From contig NZ_VFPP01000001.1 of the NCBI RefSeq assembly GCF_006716745.1, positions 4,278,001 to 4,342,000 on the forward strand: 64,000 nt of DNA. The letters are read 5' to 3'. The stretch is from Saccharothrix saharensis (lineage in GTDB: Bacteria > Actinomycetota > Actinomycetes > Mycobacteriales > Pseudonocardiaceae). The position numbers and the translations under genes are program-made. Under the pieces are notes generated by a model, which saw nothing but the letters and a program-made list of their open reading frames with translations, did not search any database and had not been told where the DNA came from. Of the stretch, positions 49,409 through 58,795 are shown piece by piece (within the stretch, counting starts at the first letter, position 1; every line of letters starts with the position of its first letter).

Positions 49409-50147
49409 TGAGCACCCTCTCAAGGAATTCAATGGACGGCCGGTCCCCCACGACCAAGCCACCCTGGTGAATCAAAACCAAACCCATGCTCGCCATGTCG
49501 CCGATCAACACCCGCACCACCCCGAGGGGCAGCCGGAGGTGAGCGGCGACTTCGGCCACCGACCTGGTGTCGGTGCACAGCCCGCAGATCGAGCGGTGCT
49601 CGGGGAGCACCGCCGCGTCGCGTTCGAGCCCGCGTTCGCTGGTCGACACCAGCGCTTCGATCGCGAGGTCGTAATCGGGCCGGGTGCGGCCACCGGTCCG
49701 GGTGTACGGGCGGACCAGGGACCCGGACTCGGCCGCGGGGTTCTCCTCGCGCCGCACGACCGGCTGCGGACCGGTCGTGTAGGGCACCTGTTCCGGCACG
49801 CTGTCGGGCAGGCCGTGGGCACCGAAGAGATCGGCGCCCGGACCTCCGAACAGGCCGCTGCCGTACCCGTCGATGTCGAACCGGTTGGGGACGTCGTCGT
49901 AGTCGTACGACGAGTCGTCAACCTCACGCTGAGACATATCGCCTTGCCCCTGCCCTGTGCCTTCGACCCGTGACCCCGGCGCCTGTTCCGCCCGGCGACC
50001 CGGCCACGAGTTGGGTGCGTCCTCGGCTTCCTCGTCCTGTGCGGGGTCGGCGTCCGGCTCAGCGAATTGGAAGCCCCCGACCGCCCACTCCTGGTAGTTG
50101 AAGTTCCTACCGAAGCGTCGGCCGCCGGCGCCAGATCGTTCAGCCAT
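49389..50147 (-). CDS. conservon DUF742 protein CvnC
   Basis: A 252-residue protein whose C-terminal ~115 residues are the DUF742 winged-helix-like domain: SLVRPYTRTGGRTRPDYDLAIEALVSTSERG, PEHRSICGLCTDTRSVAEVAAHLRLPLGVVRVLIGDMASMGLVLIHQ. The first ~130 residues are an acidic, Gly/Asp-rich disordered extension (SYDYDDVPNRFDIDGYGSGLFGGPGADLFG), far longer than the ~120-residue typical CvnC. It acts with CvnA, CvnB and CvnD; 30 bases separate it from cvnB. Confidence 0.88.
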   Translation of the reverse strand: MAERSGAGGRRFGRNFNYQEWAVGGFQFAEPDADPAQDEEAEDAPNSWPGRRAEQAPGSRVEGTGQGQGDMSQREVDDSSYDYDDVPNRFDIDGYGSGLFGGPGADLFGAHGLPDSVPEQVPYTTGPQPVVRREENPAAESGSLVRPYTRTGGRTRPDYDLAIEALVSTSERGLERDAAVLPEHRSICGLCTDTRSVAEVAAHLRLPLGVVRVLIGDMASMGLVLIHQGGLVVGDRPSIEFLERVLSGLRRL

Positions 50148-50177
50148 CTACCTTCACCCCCACGATCTCATGAGGAT

Positions 50178-50597
50178 CTACCGCCGAACCACGCCCTGGA
50201 GCTGCGCGCGCAGCTCCGGGGTGAGCTGTTGGCCCACGCGCTCCACCAGCAACGTCATCTCGTACGCGACGAGACCGATGTCGCAGTTGGGCGCCGCCAG
50301 CACGGCGAGGCACGACCCGTCGCTGATCGACATCAGGAACAGGTAGCCCCGTTCCATCTCGACCACGGTCTGGTTGACCGTGCCCGCCTCGAAGCACCGC
50401 GCCGCGCCCGCCGTGAGGCTGACGAGCCCGGATGCCACGGCGGACAGCTGTTCGGCGCGGTCGCGGGGCAGGCCCTGCGAGCCGGCGAGCAACAGCCCGT
50501 CCGCCGACACGACCACGGAATGTGCCACACCGGGAACCCGGCGCACGAAGTCGGTGATAAGCCAACCAAAGCTGCCTGGCTGAGCTGCGGTCGTCAC
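50178..50597 (-). CDS. conservon roadblock/LC7 protein CvnB
   Basis: A 139-residue roadblock/LC7-domain protein, the presumed regulator of the CvnD GTPase: [52 protein letters not shown] and [30 protein letters not shown] 50597 overlaps the cvnA stop (GTGA), so kinase and roadblock protein are translated together. Confidence 0.93.
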   Translation of the reverse strand: MTTAAQPGSFGWLITDFVRRVPGVAHSVVVSADGLLLAGSQGLPRDRAEQLSAVASGLVSLTAGAARCFEAGTVNQTVVEMERGYLFLMSISDGSCLAVLAAPNCDIGLVAYEMTLLVERVGQQLTPELRAQLQGVVRR

Positions 50598-53500
50598 TCC
50601 TGCTCCTCGTCTTGCCGGCTCGACATGTCACCAGCGTAAGCGTCGATCAAAGCGTGTCGCCCTCGACGGACGCCCTGCTGAAGACTCGACATGCGTCCAC
50701 GGATCGCGTCAGCCGATCGTGGTGGCAGCGGGGGCCGCTGCGGTTGCCGCTCCGTCGCCGCCGTCGGCTTCGGTGCGGCGGATCCCGGCACAAGCTGAGC
50801 CTTGGGCACCCGCTTGGGCAACCCCGCCTGTGTCGTGGTCTCTGGTGCCTTGTTCAGCAAGGCCTGTGCCGCCTGCCAGCCCTCGTCGGCGGGGGACTCC
50901 CACACCGACTCGGCGGCGGGCGCGGCCGGCTCGGGTTCGGCGACCGGTTCGGGCTCGGTCACGCGGGACACCTCCGCGGCGCGCTTGGGCAGGTTGGTGG
51001 GCGAACCGGGCTGCCGCTTGGGCAGCCCGCCCTCGGTCAGACTAGTGCCCTCGGCGCGGCCTGACGCCCCCTCGCCCCGATGGGACTGGGAAACGGGCTC
51101 CGCTTCGCGCCGCGGCGCGGCATTCCGGCCGGAGTCGAGCAGGCCCCGCTGCGGCAGCGGGTCGTCGGACGTGGTGGGCGCGACCGGCGGGATCGGGCGC
51201 GGCGTGCGGGTCGGCAGGCCCGACTCGGCGACCGGGGTCCGCTCGGGCGCCGGTGGCACCGCCTGCGCGGTCGCCGCCGACGTCTCGCTGCCCACGGCCT
51301 GGAACCACTGCGAGAGGACCGCCTCGTAGATCGGCAGCCGCTCGGTCGGGGCGTCCAAGTCCTGCTCGACCTCCCTGGCCGCGGGCGCGGCCTGCGGCGC
51401 GGAACCGTTGCGGTGCGCGGGCTCCGGGTCCGGCTCGGGCTCCGGGTCGACCAGGAACCCGCTGTCCACCGGGGCGAACTGGGTCGTCTCGAAGCCGTGC
51501 TCGTAGTCGGTGTCGTGCTCGGCGCGGTCCTCGTAGGCGGTGAACAGCGTCGGCTCGCCGAACGAGCCCTCCGGTTCGCGCTCCACGTCGCGCTCGTCCG
51601 CGGGCCGCAGCCACGACTGCGACACCTCGGCGGGGGTCTCCTCGGGCACCTGCCCGAACGCCGGCGCCTCGCCGAACGCGGGCACCCGGGCCGGGTCCTG
51701 CTCGCCCTGGCCCTGCACGAAGCTCACCGGGAACGCCGGCTCGTCCTCGATGCGGGGCATGCTCGGGAAGCTCGTGTCCTCGTCCAGGCGGGACATCGCG
51801 CCGGTGCCGAACGCGCCGGCGATGCCGGACGCGCGCTGCGCCGTCGACCCGAAACCGGAGTCGGAGCCAGAGCCACCGAAGCCGGAGCCGGAATCACCGA
51901 AGCCGGAGCCGGAACCGGAGTCGCCGAACACGGGCTCGCCGAACGCCGAGACCTGCTCGCCGCCGATCGGGGAACCCGGCGCGCCGGGCGAGGCGACCAG
52001 CGTGTCCGGCACGAGCACGAGCGCGGTGGTGCCGCCCTCGATGTCCTCGTTGGACCGCAGCCGCACCTTGATGTCGTGGCGCTTCGCCAGCCGCGCGACC
52101 ACGTACAGACCCATCCGGCGCGACACCGCGACGTCCACGTCCGGCGGGTCGGCGAGCCGCTGGTTGGCGTCGACGAGCTCCTGCTCGCCCATGCCCACGC
52201 CGCGGTCCTGGATCTCGATCGCCAGCTCGCCCTTGCGGGTGCGGGCGGTGCGCACGGTGACCTTGGTCACCGGGTCGGAGAACGCGGTCGCGTTGTCCAG
52301 CAGCTCGGCGATCAGGTGCACGAGGTCGTTGACCGCGCGGCCCTGGACGGTGAGCTCCGGGGTCTGGCCGACCTGCACCCGGGCGTACTGCTCGACCTCC
52401 GACACCGCGGCGCCGAGCACCTCGGCCGCGGGCACCGGGCGGGTCAGCCGGCGGGACAGGTCCGTGCCGGACAGGACCAGCAGGTTCTCGCTGTTGCGCC
52501 GCATGCGGGTGGCGAGGTGGTCCAGCTCGAACAGGCTGGCCAGCTGGTCGGGGTCCTGCTCGTCCTGCTCCAGCCGGTCGATCAGGTTCAGCTGGCGCTC
52601 GACCAGGGCCTGCGAGCGGCGGGACAGGTTGACGAACATCGAGTTGACGTTGTCGCGCAGCAGCGCCTGCTCGGCGGCCAGCCGCACCGCCTCGCCGTGC
52701 ACCGCGTCGAACGCCCGCGCCACCTGGCCGACCTCTTCGCGGGTGGTGATCGGCACCGGCGCGATGGCCGTCTTCGCCGCTTCCTGCGGGTTGGGGTCGG
52801 CGAGGATCCGGCCGACCGCCTCGGGCAGACCGTGGTCGGCCACCTCGAGCGCGGTGCGCCGCAGCGTGCGCAGCGGGTTGAGGATCGAGCGGGCCACGAA
52901 CAGCGCCATGACCAAGGCCAGCAGCAACGCGCCCAGCACGATGCCGGAGTCGCGGAACGCCGCGGCGCGAGCCGCGCCGGTCAGCTCGTCGGTGCGGTTC
53001 TGCAGCTGCTCCAGCAGCAGGTTCTCCACGTCCCGGGTGAGGTTCACCGTCAGCGTGGAGGCGATGTCCCACTTCTCCGGGCGCAGCGACGTCATCGGCG
53101 ACCCGGCCGCGGCCAGGTTCAGCGCCGTCTCCTGCATGTCGTTCGCGGTGTCGACGATGAGGCCGGTGACGGTGTCGTCGTAGATCTTGGCCTGGTCGGG
53201 GGTCGCGGACTTGCGGAAGTCGTTGCGGGCGGCGTCCAGCTCGGCGTTCGCGGCCAGCAGCTGCCGCTCCTGGCCCGGGCCGAACCCGCCGCGCTGGAAG
53301 ACGTCGAGCATGATGCCGCGCTTGCGCGACTCCTGCTCCTTGATGCGGGCGATGGCGTTGGTGGCCAGGTGCAACCGCACCAGCTCGGGCTCGTTGATGC
53401 CCGCGATGGCCTGCTCGCCGAGGTCGAGGAGGCTCTCCACCGACTCGGAGTAGGTGCGCAGGACCGCGTCGGACGGGTACTTCGTCTCGCGGACCGCGTT

Positions 53501-54073
53501 GCGCAGGCTGTTGAGCCGGTCGAGCTGGCTGGACGCCCGGCGGAACCGGGTGACCACCTCGTCGTCGAGGTCGGCGCTGAGGTCGGCGATCTTGGCGTTG
53601 AGCGCCTGCACGGTGTCCTCGACGCGGCGCAGCTGGCGGTCCAGCACCACGCGGTCGAGCTCGCGGCCGGAGGCGACGTGGCTCGCGCTGAGGTCCCGTT
53701 CGCGCTGGAGCTGCTGCACCAGGTCGGCGACCGCCGACTCGAGCTGGATCTGGTTCGCGAGCCGGTTCAGCTCGGCGGCGTTGGCGAGGTCGGAGTTGAC
53801 CCGCAGGCCGCCGAGGGCCACCGCGGCGACGGTGGGGATCAGCAGCACGGCGGTCAGCTTGGTGGGCAGCCGCCAGTTGCGCAGCCGCCAGCCCGCCGGG
53901 CGGGCCTGCCGGTCCCGTCCGGCCGAGGTCGAACCAGCCGTGGCGCCGGCACCCGTTGACTCGGTCACAGTTCCATCACTCAGCGCAGCCAGTCCGTCAC
54001 CCGTTCCGGGCCTTTCGGAGCGCGGTGGAATCCCCACGCCTGACTGGCTGGGACCTCTCTCTCGACGGGCCAC
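50594..54073 (-). CDS. conservon sensor kinase-like protein CvnA
   Basis: A 1159-residue membrane sensor. Order: short N-terminus; helix (about 72-88, [17 protein letters not shown]); extracellular nitrate/nitrite-type sensing domain to about 370; second helix ([22 protein letters not shown]); HAMP-like segment; dimerisation region ([53 protein letters not shown]); ATPase domain with [23 protein letters not shown] and [12 protein letters not shown]. The phospho-acceptor His is replaced by the [16 protein letters not shown] context typical of CvnA. A ~480-residue low-complexity tail with [11 protein letters not shown] repeats follows and may be a cytoplasmic scaffold. GTG 54073 has GAGGAAG upstream. 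Confidence 0.9.
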   Translation of the reverse strand: MARRERGPSQSGVGIPPRSERPGTGDGLAALSDGTVTESTGAGATAGSTSAGRDRQARPAGWRLRNWRLPTKLTAVLLIPTVAAVALGGLRVNSDLANAAELNRLANQIQLESAVADLVQQLQRERDLSASHVASGRELDRVVLDRQLRRVEDTVQALNAKIADLSADLDDEVVTRFRRASSQLDRLNSLRNAVRETKYPSDAVLRTYSESVESLLDLGEQAIAGINEPELVRLHLATNAIARIKEQESRKRGIMLDVFQRGGFGPGQERQLLAANAELDAARNDFRKSATPDQAKIYDDTVTGLIVDTANDMQETALNLAAAGSPMTSLRPEKWDIASTLTVNLTRDVENLLLEQLQNRTDELTGAARAAAFRDSGIVLGALLLALVMALFVARSILNPLRTLRRTALEVADHGLPEAVGRILADPNPQEAAKTAIAPVPITTREEVGQVARAFDAVHGEAVRLAAEQALLRDNVNSMFVNLSRRSQALVERQLNLIDRLEQDEQDPDQLASLFELDHLATRMRRNSENLLVLSGTDLSRRLTRPVPAAEVLGAAVSEVEQYARVQVGQTPELTVQGRAVNDLVHLIAELLDNATAFSDPVTKVTVRTARTRKGELAIEIQDRGVGMGEQELVDANQRLADPPDVDVAVSRRMGLYVVARLAKRHDIKVRLRSNEDIEGGTTALVLVPDTLVASPGAPGSPIGGEQVSAFGEPVFGDSGSGSGFGDSGSGFGGSGSDSGFGSTAQRASGIAGAFGTGAMSRLDEDTSFPSMPRIEDEPAFPVSFVQGQGEQDPARVPAFGEAPAFGQVPEETPAEVSQSWLRPADERDVEREPEGSFGEPTLFTAYEDRAEHDTDYEHGFETTQFAPVDSGFLVDPEPEPDPEPAHRNGSAPQAAPAAREVEQDLDAPTERLPIYEAVLSQWFQAVGSETSAATAQAVPPAPERTPVAESGLPTRTPRPIPPVAPTTSDDPLPQRGLLDSGRNAAPRREAEPVSQSHRGEGASGRAEGTSLTEGGLPKRQPGSPTNLPKRAAEVSRVTEPEPVAEPEPAAPAAESVWESPADEGWQAAQALLNKAPETTTQAGLPKRVPKAQLVPGSAAPKPTAATERQPQRPPLPPRSADAIRGRMSSLQQGVRRGRHALIDAYAGDMSSRQDEEQE

Positions 54074-54414
54074 CCTGGGCTTCCTCTTCCGGCAGCAGTG
54101 TTCCCCGGCCTCTCCCCCGCGGACCGAAGCATGGACACGAAATCGGCCCGAATTGCAGCACAGGAGCAGTGGTGCCGGCTAGTCACCGCGCTCCGCACTC
54201 GGGACACGACCGTCTGCTACGACCTGTGCCACCAGGCGGGGAGCGTAGTGCTCGTGCCCAGCCCCGGGGAAGACTCCGGAAGCACTCACCGTATCGGAGC
54301 AGGGCTGTCGTTTCATACCTCTGGGTGGTTACCATCCCCGGCATCGACAAGTGCGTCGAGAATTTCGTTGATCAAAAAGACCCGCCTGTAGAGGTCATCA
54401 CGGCGAGAGGTGCC
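54074..54414. other. divergent promoter region between cvnA and the binding-protein gene
   Basis: About 340 bases with lower GC in the right half (near 54300-54400, with AT-rich ctgtcgtttcatacctc and gttgatcaaaaag), the likely promoters of both divergent genes. No operator recognised. A short open frame from 54131 is not convincing. Confidence 0.5.
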
Positions 54415-55392
54415 ATGCCTACCCCAGCGCGTGTTCTGCGACGTGCGGCAGCGTTGTTCGCGTGCGCCGCCACCTTGACGGCGTGCGGACTGATCCCCGG
54501 CACCGACGGGAACAGCCGCCCCGACGTGGAACGCAGCACGCTGCGCATCGGCGTGCTGCCCGTCGTGGACGTGGCACCGCTGCGCCTGGCGTTCAACAAC
54601 AAGCTGTTCGAGAAGGCCGGCCTGCAGGTGCAGCTCGTGCCGCTGAACAACGAGGTCGAGGGCATCAAGCAGCTCGACACCACGCTGGACATCACGTGGG
54701 CGACGCACGTCACGTTGTTCCGCAGCTACGCCGAGGGCACGCAGCTCCAGCTCCAGGGCGAGGCGTACCAGGCGGGCGTGAACACCATGGCGCTGGTCAC
54801 GCTCGACCCGAACTACTCCAGCCCCGGCAAGCTGCCCAACCCGCGCATCGCGGTGCCGTCCACCGGCGACGTCGGCGCGCTGACCACGAAGGCCGTGCTC
54901 AAGACCGCGGGCGTGGAGAAGCAGCGGATCAGGCCGGTCGAGATGCCGTTCGAGCAGATGGTCACCGCGATGGAGGCCCGCCAGGTCGACGCCGCGTGGA
55001 TGACCGAGCCGTACATCACACAGGCGCAGAGCGGCTCCGGCGCGCGTGTGCTCACCGACACCGCCGTGGGTCCGACCAAGGACTTCCCCATGTCCGGGTA
55101 CGCGTCGAGCAAGAAGTTCGCCGACGGCAACCCGCGCACGCTGGCGCTGTTCCGGCAGATCCTGCGGGACGCGCAGGAAGCGGCGTCGAACGACAAGCTG
55201 TCCGTGCAGAACGCGCTGACCGGCTACATGGACGTGGACCAGCGGACCGCCGCGCTGGTGTCGGTGGGCACCTTCCCGCTGTCGCTCAACCCGGTCCGCT
55301 TGCAGCGCGTCGCGGACATGATGGACACCGAAGAGGTGCTGCCCGAGCGGTTGGACGTCGGCGGGTTGTTGCCGCCCGGAACCACTAACTGA
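54415..55392 (+). CDS. ABC-type solute-binding lipoprotein (NMT1/SsuA-like)
   Basis: A 325-residue periplasmic-binding protein anchored by lipid: RVLRRAAALFACAATLTAC, lipobox LTAC, then GLIPGTDGNSRPDVERSTLRIGVLPVVDVAPLRLAFNNKLFEKAGLQVQLVPLNN. The pattern (TLDITWATHVTLFRSYAEG, IAVPSTGDVGALTTKAVLKTAGV, DAAWMTEPYITQAQ) is that of NMT1/TauA/SsuA proteins binding sulfonates, nitrate or thiamine precursors. No permease or ATPase gene is adjacent, so it is an orphan and may instead sense a ligand for the divergent CvnA sensor (inference). ATG 54415 follows GAGAGG. A strong terminator follows. Confidence 0.88.
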   Translation: MPTPARVLRRAAALFACAATLTACGLIPGTDGNSRPDVERSTLRIGVLPVVDVAPLRLAFNNKLFEKAGLQVQLVPLNNEVEGIKQLDTTLDITWATHVTLFRSYAEGTQLQLQGEAYQAGVNTMALVTLDPNYSSPGKLPNPRIAVPSTGDVGALTTKAVLKTAGVEKQRIRPVEMPFEQMVTAMEARQVDAAWMTEPYITQAQSGSGARVLTDTAVGPTKDFPMSGYASSKKFADGNPRTLALFRQILRDAQEAASNDKLSVQNALTGYMDVDQRTAALVSVGTFPLSLNPVRLQRVADMMDTEEVLPERLDVGGLLPPGTTN

Positions 55393-55412
55393 CTCACCGT
55401 CAACGAGAACGC

Positions 55413-55446
55413 GGGGGCCTTCCATTGTGGAAGGCCCCCTTTTTTT
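55413..55446 (+). terminator. strong intrinsic terminator after the binding-protein gene
   Basis: A perfect 12-bp stem (55413-55424 with 55428-55439), 3-base loop and a run of seven T, the most classical terminator in the window. Confidence 0.95.
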
Positions 55447-55449
55447 CGA

Positions 55450-56328
55450 TCAGGCTTCCGTCAAGCAGATCGTCGTAGCGGGCTGTGAGTAAACGGACAC
55501 GGTGTCGCCGCTCTCGCACTCGTTCTCGTCGGCCCGACCGGCGATGACCTTGCCGACCTTGTAGGTGGCGCTCGAATCGCAGGTCACCTTGGTCGTTTTG
55601 CCCGCGACAATCGTGCCCTCCTGCTTGAAGCAGTCACCCTCGGCGGCGTTGAGCATCAGGCACAGCTTGAAGCCGTCACTGCGCCGACCGCCACTGTCGG
55701 AGTACTCGGCGTAGTCGCCGTCCGGGCAGGAGTCACTGCTGCTGTCGAGGTTGGCGGCGACCTTGAAGGCGGCTTCCGCGGACGAGCAGTCGACCTTCTC
55801 CACGTCGGCGTCGGTCACACTGGCCGAGACGACCTTGATGCAGTCACCCGGCTCGGCCCCCGCCGGGCCGGTCGCGCCGGCGATGACGCCCGCCACGACG
55901 ACGCCGACGATGCCCAACCCGACCACCGCGATCAGCGCCTTCGCGCCGCGGGACGTGCCCTTGGCGGGCGGGGGCGGGAACTGCTGGGGGTAGCCGGGCC
56001 CGCCGGGGTACGGCTGGCCGGGGTACGGCTGGCCGGGGTACGGCTGGCCGGGGTACGGCTGGCCGGGGTACGGCTGGCCGGGGTACGGCCCGCCGGGGTA
56101 CCCGGGCTGGGCCGCGTACTGGGGCTGGCCGGGGTAGCCGGGCTGACCCGGGAACTGCGCCGGACCGGGCTGGTCGGGGTGTGCGGATTGCGCGTACTGC
56201 GGCGGTTGGCCCTGGTAGCCGGGCATCGGCTGGTAGCCGGGCTGCGGTGGGGCGGGGAAGCCCTGTGGCGACGACGGCGGGCCCCAGCCGGGTTGCTGGG
56301 GCGGGTGCGGGTGGGGAGGCGTGGTCAC
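55450..56328 (-). CDS. LppU-like membrane-anchored protein with PYPGQ repeats
   Basis: A 292-residue protein: a Pro/Gly/Gln/Tyr-rich cytoplasmic N-terminus (1-122) with about five perfect PYPGQ repeats, one helix ([26 protein letters not shown], about 127-152), then an outer domain of the LppU/SCO3897 type with paired cysteines ([61 protein letters not shown]). Function unknown. First gene, in chromosomal order, of four tandem relatives. The N-terminal repeat tract is a DNA minisatellite. Confidence 0.8.
   Translation of the reverse strand: MTTPPHPHPPQQPGWGPPSSPQGFPAPPQPGYQPMPGYQGQPPQYAQSAHPDQPGPAQFPGQPGYPGQPQYAAQPGYPGGPYPGQPYPGQPYPGQPYPGQPYPGQPYPGGPGYPQQFPPPPAKGTSRGAKALIAVVGLGIVGVVVAGVIAGATGPAGAEPGDCIKVVSASVTDADVEKVDCSSAEAAFKVAANLDSSSDSCPDGDYAEYSDSGGRRSDGFKLCLMLNAAEGDCFKQEGTIVAGKTTKVTCDSSATYKVGKVIAGRADENECESGDTVSVYSQPATTICLTEA
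56011..56085 (-). repeat. 15-bp minisatellite coding for PYPGQ
   Basis: Five perfect 15-bp units (cggctggccggggta on the plus strand) with degenerate units on both sides. Copy number could vary by slippage without changing the frame. Confidence 0.9.
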
Positions 56329-56393
56329 CTGGCGTTCCTCTCGACATTCGGCGAGCGGAACCTACCTTCGCGCGCCGCGCGGGCGCAGCGGTT

Positions 56394-56861
56394 TCAGCGC
56401 ATGTCCGACGCGGGGACCAGGCAGAACGTGACCGACGGCTCCACGTAGGTCAGCTTCTTGCCGTTCGCGCACTCCACCGGCTCGCGGGTGACGCCGGCCA
56501 CCCGGATCGCCCGGGCGGTGGTGCACTCGACCTTCTTCATCCCCGACGTGCGGTCGCCCTGGTAGCAGGCGCCCTCCACGAAGTTCGGCATCAGGCACAG
56601 CGTGGTCGAGCGGGTGAACACCGTGTACGGCGCGCCGCCCGTGGGGCACTGGGAGGCGTCGTCCACCACCTTGGCCACGCGCACGTTGGCGTCGGCCGCC
56701 GCGCAGTCCAGCGCCCGGTACGCCGCGCCCTCCTCGACCCGTTCGATGTGGGCGCACCCGCCCGGCTCGGGCGCGGCGGGCCCGCTGCCCAGCAGGGTCA
56801 CCGCGAACGCGCCCGCCACCACGACCGCGACCGCGCCGACGCCCAACCCGATCTTCCGCAT
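56394..56861 (-). CDS. LppU-like small membrane-anchored protein
   Basis: A 155-residue relative of the neighbours: one N-terminal helix (RKIGLGVGAVAVVVAGAFAVTLLG) and an outer Cys-rich domain (GGCAHIERVEEGAAYRALDCAAADANVRVAKVVDD, TLCLMPNFVEGACYQGDR, VECTTARAI, TFCLVPASDM). It lacks the proline-rich N-terminus. ATG 56861 is used; ATG 56879 would add six residues. Neither has a good ribosome site. Confidence 0.78.
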   Translation of the reverse strand: MRKIGLGVGAVAVVVAGAFAVTLLGSGPAAPEPGGCAHIERVEEGAAYRALDCAAADANVRVAKVVDDASQCPTGGAPYTVFTRSTTLCLMPNFVEGACYQGDRTSGMKKVECTTARAIRVAGVTREPVECANGKKLTYVEPSVTFCLVPASDMR

Positions 56862-56928
56862 GGAACAGGGCATCGGCACGGTCGCACGACGGGTTGAGCG
56901 GGTTCACCCGCCCGTGGCGCGGCGAACG

Positions 56929-57792
56929 TCACATCTCGGCGGGTGCCAGGCAGTACGTGACGGGCGGCTCGGGGTAGGCCATGCCCGCGCCGTCGGGACA
57001 GGCCTCCAGGTCGGCGGAGCCCGGGATGACCTTGATCACCTTGATGGTCTCGGGGCCGGTGCACTCGGTCTTGACGAAGCCGCTGCCGTCGTCGGGCTTG
57101 TAGCAGGAGCCCTCGGCCATGTTGGGCAGCAGGCACAGCTTGTAGCCGTCGCCGACGCCGCCGGCCGGGACGATCTCGGTGTAGAGGCCGTCCTCCGGGC
57201 AGGTGGCGTCGGTCGTGTCGAGGACCTTGCCCACCCGGTACGACGCCCGGTCCTCCGCGCAGTCCAGGGTGTCGACCTCGGCGCGGTTGTCGCTCTCGGC
57301 GCTCACGCTGACGCAGTCGCCGACCTCGGCGTTGGCGGCGTCGCTGGTCAGGTGCCGCACGCCGTAGACGACGATGCCGATCAGCAGCACGGCCAGCACG
57401 CCGAGCAGGATCTTCCGGCCGCCACCGGGCTTGTCGGGCGTGCCGGTCTCGGTCGTCGCGGGCGCCCAGGGGGCGGGCTCGTCGGACGCCGCCGGGTCGG
57501 CGGCGGGGGCGGGACGCGCGCCGGGCACCGCGGTGGGACCGGCGGGGGTGGTGGGCTCGTTGCCGGGCACGGCCTGCTCCCGCGCGCCCGCGCCGGGCTC
57601 GGGCGTCGCGTCGGGCTCGGCCGGGCCGGACCCGAGGCCGGCCGACGCGGGACTGGCCAGGTCCTTCTCCTCCGCCGACGCGGCGGCGTCCCGGGCGGCC
57701 GCGATGCGCTGGGCGTCGGCGGGCGGCACGTCCGGGCGTGGGGAGGGGTCGCCCGGCACGTCGTCGGCGGGTCGACTCGGCTCGTTGCTCAT
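56929..57792 (-). CDS. LppU-like membrane-anchored protein
   Basis: A 287-residue member: a disordered Pro/Ala/Glu-rich N-terminus (1-125), a helix (KILLGVLAVLLIGIVVYGV, about 127-146) and the outer domain with the shared VGDCVSVSAESDN, VDTLDCAEDRASYRVGKVLDTTDATCPEDG, KLCLLPNMAEGSCYKPDD, TECTGPETIKVIKVIPG and TYCLAPAEM. ATG 57792 follows GCGAGG; an ATG two codons upstream is possible. Function unknown. Confidence 0.8.
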   Translation of the reverse strand: MSNEPSRPADDVPGDPSPRPDVPPADAQRIAAARDAAASAEEKDLASPASAGLGSGPAEPDATPEPGAGAREQAVPGNEPTTPAGPTAVPGARPAPAADPAASDEPAPWAPATTETGTPDKPGGGRKILLGVLAVLLIGIVVYGVRHLTSDAANAEVGDCVSVSAESDNRAEVDTLDCAEDRASYRVGKVLDTTDATCPEDGLYTEIVPAGGVGDGYKLCLLPNMAEGSCYKPDDGSGFVKTECTGPETIKVIKVIPGSADLEACPDGAGMAYPEPPVTYCLAPAEM

Positions 57793-57875
57793 GATCATCC
57801 TCGCTGGACGGGTGCGCGTGACGCTCCAGAAGGTAGCGCCACCCGCACCCGCGAGGTGGATCAGCCGAGCACGGG

Positions 57876-57927
57876 CCCGCTGAGCGGCGTGCCCCCACCC
57901 CGGGGTGGGGGCACGCCGCTCAGCGGG
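57876..57927 (-). terminator. 26-bp perfect palindrome, terminator of the first LppU-like gene
   Basis: Arms 57876-57901 and 57902-57927 are perfect complements with no spacer, forming a very strong hairpin just after the stop of the 57933-58583 gene in the leftward direction. It insulates that gene from the next three. Confidence 0.85.
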
Positions 57928-57932
57928 GTCGG

Positions 57933-58583
57933 TCAGGCCTCTTCGGCCGGCGCGAAGCAGAACGTGGTCTTCGGCTCCGGGTAGACCAGCGGCACGCTGT
58001 CGGTGCAGACGGTCTCGTCCGCGGTGTCCTTCGCCAGCTTCACCAGCTTGTGCACACCGGACGTACCGCAGTCCACGGCCGGGTAGCCCATGGTCGTGGT
58101 GCTGCTGCCCTCGATGTCGTAGCACTTGCCCTCGGCCAGGTTCGGCACCAGGCACAGCTTCGAGTCCGGGCCGCGGCGGGCGGTCTCGGTGTACTCGTCG
58201 TAGAACTCGGCGGGGCACGACTCGGCGGTCGAGCCCAGCACCTTGCCGATGGTGTAGTTGGCGTCGGCCGAGCCGCAGTCCACGGTCTTGAAGTCCGGCT
58301 TGGTGCTGGTGCCGGTCAGGCTCGCGCAGTCGCCCGCCTTGGACTGGGCGGCGTCGCTGGTGAAGTAGTTGATGCCGTAGACCACCACGCCAGCGACCGC
58401 GATGCCGATGATCGCCGTGAGGATGCGCGCGACGATGCCCTTCTTCTTCGGCGCCGGGGGAATCGGCTGGCCCTGCGGCGCGTTCTGGTACTGCGGGGCC
58501 GCGCCCATCGGCTGCTGCGGAGCGCCCTGGTACTGGGGACCGTTCTGGTACTGCGGGGCGGACGGGGGCATGTCCGTGCTCAT
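57933..58583 (-). CDS. LppU-like membrane-anchored protein
   Basis: A 216-residue member: Gln/Pro/Tyr-rich N-terminus (DMPPSAPQYQNGPQYQGAPQQ), a helix (IVARILTAIIGIAVAGVVVYGINYF) and the outer domain GDCASLTGTSTKPDFKTVDCGSADANYTIGKVLG, SCPAEFYDEYTE, KLCLVPNLAEGKCYD, VDCGTSGVHKLVKLAKD, TFCFAPAEEA. The cysteine spacing is the same as in its three neighbours. Start ATG 58583; ATG at DMPP is an alternative four residues in. Confidence 0.8.
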   Translation of the reverse strand: MSTDMPPSAPQYQNGPQYQGAPQQPMGAAPQYQNAPQGQPIPPAPKKKGIVARILTAIIGIAVAGVVVYGINYFTSDAAQSKAGDCASLTGTSTKPDFKTVDCGSADANYTIGKVLGSTAESCPAEFYDEYTETARRGPDSKLCLVPNLAEGKCYDIEGSSTTTMGYPAVDCGTSGVHKLVKLAKDTADETVCTDSVPLVYPEPKTTFCFAPAEEA

Positions 58584-58795
58584 GACGACCTTCGTTCATC
58601 CGGGGAGGGCCCCTGTACGTCCCGCGCGGGTTCACGCGGTGGGGCGCAGGGACGCTATCCGCTGCGTCACACCGCCGTGCACGGCTTTATCGAACCGAGT
58701 CCGTAAGCGTTCGGTGCACGGCCGCGTACTGTCCGCTTCGGACTTGCACGCGGTATGCACACTTGAAGGACACCAAGCGACAGGAGCGCGCACCC

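Noticed and set aside
54067-54120. Third copy of the intergenic repeat
   Set aside because: Shares cttccggcag and ccccgg only; too short to separate from chance.
54131-54391. Possible 86-residue gene between cvnA and the binding-protein gene
   Set aside because: No ribosome site, amino-acid content typical of non-coding sequence, and it covers the region where divergent promoters are expected.
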